Source: CAZFJG01 sp964410915 (GTDB lineage: Bacteria; Synergistota; Synergistia; Synergistales; JAFGMB01). From it: a stretch of DNA of 64,000 nt. Below are positions 61,785 through 64,000 of the stretch, one piece after another. The notes under the pieces were generated by a model. The model was not told where the DNA came from. It made no database searches and was given only the letters and a program-made list of their open reading frames with translations. Position 1 is the first letter of the stretch. Every line of letters begins with the position of its first letter. The position numbers and the translations under genes are program-made. The stretch covers positions 53,369-117,368 of the forward strand of contig CAYPIU010000003.1 in assembly GCA_964410915.1 (NCBI GenBank), read 5' to 3'.

Positions 61785-62174
61785 ATGGTCATTTATGGTG
61801 TAGCGATTCTTTCTTTTTGTATGTATGTAGGTTTATTCATTGGAGAAATGCTTGGTTCAGCAATTGGCGTACAGGGCAATGTGGGCGGTATTGGTTTTGC
61901 AATGCTTCTCCTGGTTGTAATTACGAATTATCTTTTTGATAAGGACATGATATCCCAGAAGGCCCAGGATGGTATTTATTATTGGAGATATATGTACATA
62001 CCTCTTGTGGTTGCAATGGCATGTCGCCAGAATGTCGTTGGAGCTCTCTCTGGTGGTCCTGCTGCAGTAACTGCTGGAGTCGTGGTAGTTGTCCTTCTTT
62101 TCCTGTGCGTTCCTCTTGTTACAAAACTCATTCCTGAGGATAAAAAGACGCGTTTGACCCTCCAGGAAGATTAA
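61785..62174 (+). CDS. madL: Malonate transporter subunit MadL
   Basis: 129-residue membrane protein with about four segments. MVIYGVAILSFCMYVG, GEMLGSAIGVQGNVGGIGFAML and YIPLVVAMACRQNVVGALSG are close to the MadL consensus. MadL and MadM together form a Na+:malonate symporter. Strong G-rich ribosome site. Downstream madM starts 54 bases later. Divergent from the LytS-type kinase gene, which probably controls it. Confidence 0.92.
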   Translation: MVIYGVAILSFCMYVGLFIGEMLGSAIGVQGNVGGIGFAMLLLVVITNYLFDKDMISQKAQDGIYYWRYMYIPLVVAMACRQNVVGALSGGPAAVTAGVVVVVLLFLCVPLVTKLIPEDKKTRLTLQED

Positions 62175-62228
62175 AGATCTAAGCTTTTCACTGATTATAA
62201 CTTAATTTATTTGAAAGGTGATGAAAAT

Positions 62229-62999
62229 ATGGATTTTGCAGCAATTACATTAAAAATCTTTAGCAAAAACAGTCTTGTTATGTCCTTCATTGTTATTGGA
62301 ATATTGATGTGGATATCCTACACAGTCTCTGACAAATTTACCAACAAGCGTGTTCATGGTTCAGCCATAGCTATAACAATAGGTCTCATTGTTGCCTACT
62401 TTGCGGGGAAGTTTACCGGCGGAAGCCATGGTCTTGCCGATGTAGCTGTCTTTTCAGGTATAGGGATCATGGGAGGAAAGGAACTTCTGAATTACGGAAT
62501 AGTTTCCACTGCCATGGGAGTTCGTTTTGAAGAAATCAAAAAGGTAGGATTCGCAGGGGTGTTATCACTCTTTGTTGGAGTGTTTGTTGCTTATACAGTT
62601 GGTGCAGTAATAGCATATATTTTTGGTTTCAGGGATCCTGTAGAATTGTGCACAATAGCTTCCGGAACCACTGGTTTTCTTATAGGTCCAGTTGTAGGGG
62701 AGGCTCTGGGCGGCAGTTCTGCAGCTGTAACAATTGGAGTTGCTTCCGGAGTTCTTAAGGCCGTTATCGTTATGCTTGTAACTCCCTATGTAGCAAAATA
62801 TATAGGTCTTGATAATCCACAGACAGCTATGGTGTTTGGCGGAATTCTTGGGACAACCAGTGGAACGGTAGCAGGTCTTGCTGCAACAGATGTCAGGTTA
62901 GTTCCTTATGGTGCTATGACGGCAACCTTCTTCTCAGGGCTTGGCGTTCTTCTGTGTCCATCAGTGCTTTATCTGGCAACTGTAGCAATAATGACATAA
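62229..62999 (+). CDS. madM: Malonate transporter subunit MadM
   Basis: 256-residue membrane protein with eight or more segments; DKFTNKRVHGSAIAI, GIGIMGGKELLNYG and SGTTGFLIGPVVGEALGG match MadM. The frame opens with TTG at 62211, but AAAGGTGATG precedes the ATG at 62229, which is used. Partner of MadL. No malonate decarboxylase (mdc/mad) genes appear downstream; instead an MBL protein and a CoA-transferase follow. Confidence 0.93.
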   Translation: MDFAAITLKIFSKNSLVMSFIVIGILMWISYTVSDKFTNKRVHGSAIAITIGLIVAYFAGKFTGGSHGLADVAVFSGIGIMGGKELLNYGIVSTAMGVRFEEIKKVGFAGVLSLFVGVFVAYTVGAVIAYIFGFRDPVELCTIASGTTGFLIGPVVGEALGGSSAAVTIGVASGVLKAVIVMLVTPYVAKYIGLDNPQTAMVFGGILGTTSGTVAGLAATDVRLVPYGAMTATFFSGLGVLLCPSVLYLATVAIMT

Positions 63000-63041
63000 G
63001 ATTTTGAAGTTACTGGAAAAACTGTTTTTATAAAAATCTAC

Positions 63042-63069
63042 AAAGGGGTGTATTAGTACACCCCTTTTT
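63042..63069 (+). terminator. Hairpin between madM and the MBL gene
   Basis: AAAGGGGTGTA (63042-63052) and TACACCCCTTT (63057-63067) pair perfectly with a TTAG loop, followed by TTC. It lies a few bases before the AAAGGAG ribosome site of the next gene, like the hairpin at 4495-4529. Confidence 0.75.
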
Positions 63070-63085
63070 CAAAGGAGTTGAAGAA

Positions 63086-63877
63086 ATGAAACTTCATGTT
63101 CTGGTAGATAATCATGCAAGAAGAAAATTTGCAGCTGAATGGGGTCTGTCAGTATTTATTGAAAGAAAAGATACAACCATTCTGTTTGATTACGGACACA
63201 GTGATCTTTATTTGAGAAATGCTGAAAAGATGGGGCTTGATGTCTTAAATGCAGACTATTTTGTCTTGAGTCACGGACACTGGGATCATGGAAATGGTCT
63301 TAGATATCTTCCAGCAAGAGATCCCAAAATAAATATCATCTGTCATCCCGATTCTTTTATTGAGAGGTTCAGAGGGAACAGTTATCTGGGGTTATCTTCC
63401 CCATTCAGCGAACTGAAGGAAAAGTTCGATTTTGATCTTAATAAAGAACCTTATGAGTTTACTGAAGATGTCTTCTTTCTTGGTGAGGTAAAAAGAAAGA
63501 CAGATTTTGAGAACAAAGTGACCAATTTTGTTAAAAAGGACGGAACTATGGATCTGGTTCCTGATGATTCAGGAATAGTTGTAAAAACATCTGAAGGCCT
63601 GGTTATTCTCACAGGATGCGGCCATGCCGGAGTGTGCAATACCATTGAACATGCAATAGACGTTACAGGTGATGAAAGGATCTTTGCGCTTATGGGAGGT
63701 TTCCACCTGAAGGGTAATGATGAAATTACATTCAGAACTGTTAAGGAGCTGAGTAAATACGGGGTTAAGAATCTCTATCCTACGCATTGCACTGAATATG
63801 AAGCCCTTGTTGAATTTACCAATGTTTTTCACAGTAAACCCCTGAACTGTGGGTTGACTCTTGACTTCCCAGATTAA
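63086..63877 (+). CDS. Metallo-beta-lactamase-fold hydrolase (second, COG1237-like)
   Basis: 263-residue paralogue of the protein at 4542. The metal motif is HGHWDH (His63, His65, Asp67, His68), with GCGHAG near 183, GGFHL near 206 and THC near 234; the N-terminal VLVDN is shared. Enzymatic role unknown; thioesterase, lactonase or phosphodiesterase activity are all possible for the fold. AAAGGAG precedes the ATG. Location between malonate transporter and CoA-transferase suggests a role in handling the imported acid or its thioester. Confidence 0.86.
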   Translation: MKLHVLVDNHARRKFAAEWGLSVFIERKDTTILFDYGHSDLYLRNAEKMGLDVLNADYFVLSHGHWDHGNGLRYLPARDPKINIICHPDSFIERFRGNSYLGLSSPFSELKEKFDFDLNKEPYEFTEDVFFLGEVKRKTDFENKVTNFVKKDGTMDLVPDDSGIVVKTSEGLVILTGCGHAGVCNTIEHAIDVTGDERIFALMGGFHLKGNDEITFRTVKELSKYGVKNLYPTHCTEYEALVEFTNVFHSKPLNCGLTLDFPD

Positions 63878-63930
63878 GATTCTGGATATGGCAGTCTCTA
63901 TTTACATTTGTTTTAAAAGGAAGTGATTGA

Positions 63931-64000
63931 ATGGCAAAGGCACTTGAAGGCATACGGGTACTTGATTTTACGAGAGTATTAGCTGGTCCTTTCTGCACCA
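63931..64000 (+). CDS. Family III CoA-transferase (CaiB/BaiF type), 3' truncated by the window
   Basis: Only 23 codons are inside the window: the translation begins MAKALEGIRVLDFTRVLAGP, followed by FCT, the unmistakable N-terminus of class III CoA-transferases. AAAAGGAAG precedes the ATG. Such enzymes move CoA between carboxylic acids. Placed 53 bases after the MBL gene in the madLM direction, it could activate malonate to malonyl-CoA. Confidence 0.88.
   Translation, partial: MAKALEGIRVLDFTRVLAGPFCT

Noticed and set aside
1..64000. tRNA, rRNA, CRISPR arrays, transposases, integrases, phage genes
   Set aside because: Looked for on both strands by eye; nothing with the expected structure, repeats or motifs was found.

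Overview
The window reads as a chromosomal stretch of an anaerobic, peptide- and amino-acid-fermenting diderm bacterium. The main clues are a TolC-type outer-membrane protein with a signal peptide, several peptidases (three M20-type hydrolases, one P1 peptidase, one U32-like protein), many amino-acid and carboxylate transporters (AGCS, YfcC-type, BrnQ, LysE, TRAP, MadLM), strong GGAGG ribosome sites and moderate GC. This mix fits the Synergistota well, but nothing here proves the phylum. I saw no rRNA, tRNA, CRISPR array, insertion sequence or prophage gene.

Layout. 1-5.4 kb (+): the 3' part of a Na+/alanine symporter, an M20 carbamoylase-type hydrolase, a YfcC-type transporter and a metallo-beta-lactamase-fold protein. 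5.4-9.0 kb (-): an operon of P1 aminopeptidase, fumarate-reductase-like flavoprotein and alpha/beta hydrolase. 9.1-11.0 kb (+): a homologue of the archaeal/plant D-aminoacyl-tRNA deacylase DTD2 and a YitT-type membrane protein. 11.4-14.6 kb: an IclR regulator, an MFS transporter and a U32-like protein. 15.1-22.6 kb (-): the trehalose genes treX/glgX, treY and treZ, then rarD. 22.8-27.8 kb (+): a cupin, then a tolC-macA-ABC-permease efflux operon. 28.1-29.4 kb: a coiled-coil protein with a PD-(D/E)XK-like core. 29.6-31.3 kb: IclR plus panB. 31.3-39 kb: a mixed set of aldo/keto reductase, Cys-rich DUF3795 protein, M20 peptidase, C_GCAxxG_C_C protein, MFS, TauE/SafE and an NlpC/P60 hydrolase. 39.3-44.5 kb: SulP, lrp-lysE and a chemoreceptor. 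44.7-48.7 kb: BrnQ coupled to a serine hydrolase, then PepV with the remnant of a VOC gene.

49.1-55.3 kb is a coherent catabolic locus: TRAP transporter dctP-dctQ-dctM, an enolase-superfamily enzyme, a GntR/FCD regulator and an octopine/nopaline-dehydrogenase-like enzyme. A TGT-N3-ACA element occurs in front of both the TRAP operon and the dehydrogenase. 55.4-58.8 kb holds a class II glutamine-amidotransferase-like protein, a PNPOx-like flavin protein and a marR-kynU operon with two matching palindromes in front. 58.9-64 kb holds a LytS/LytTR two-component pair divergent from madL-madM (malonate uptake), a second metallo-beta-lactamase-fold protein and the start of a family III CoA-transferase.

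The observations I rate highest are the bacterial DTD2-like protein, the TRAP/enolase/opine-dehydrogenase locus with its putative shared operator, the coiled-coil PD-(D/E)XK-like protein, and the malonate locus in which a CoA-transferase follows the transporter.
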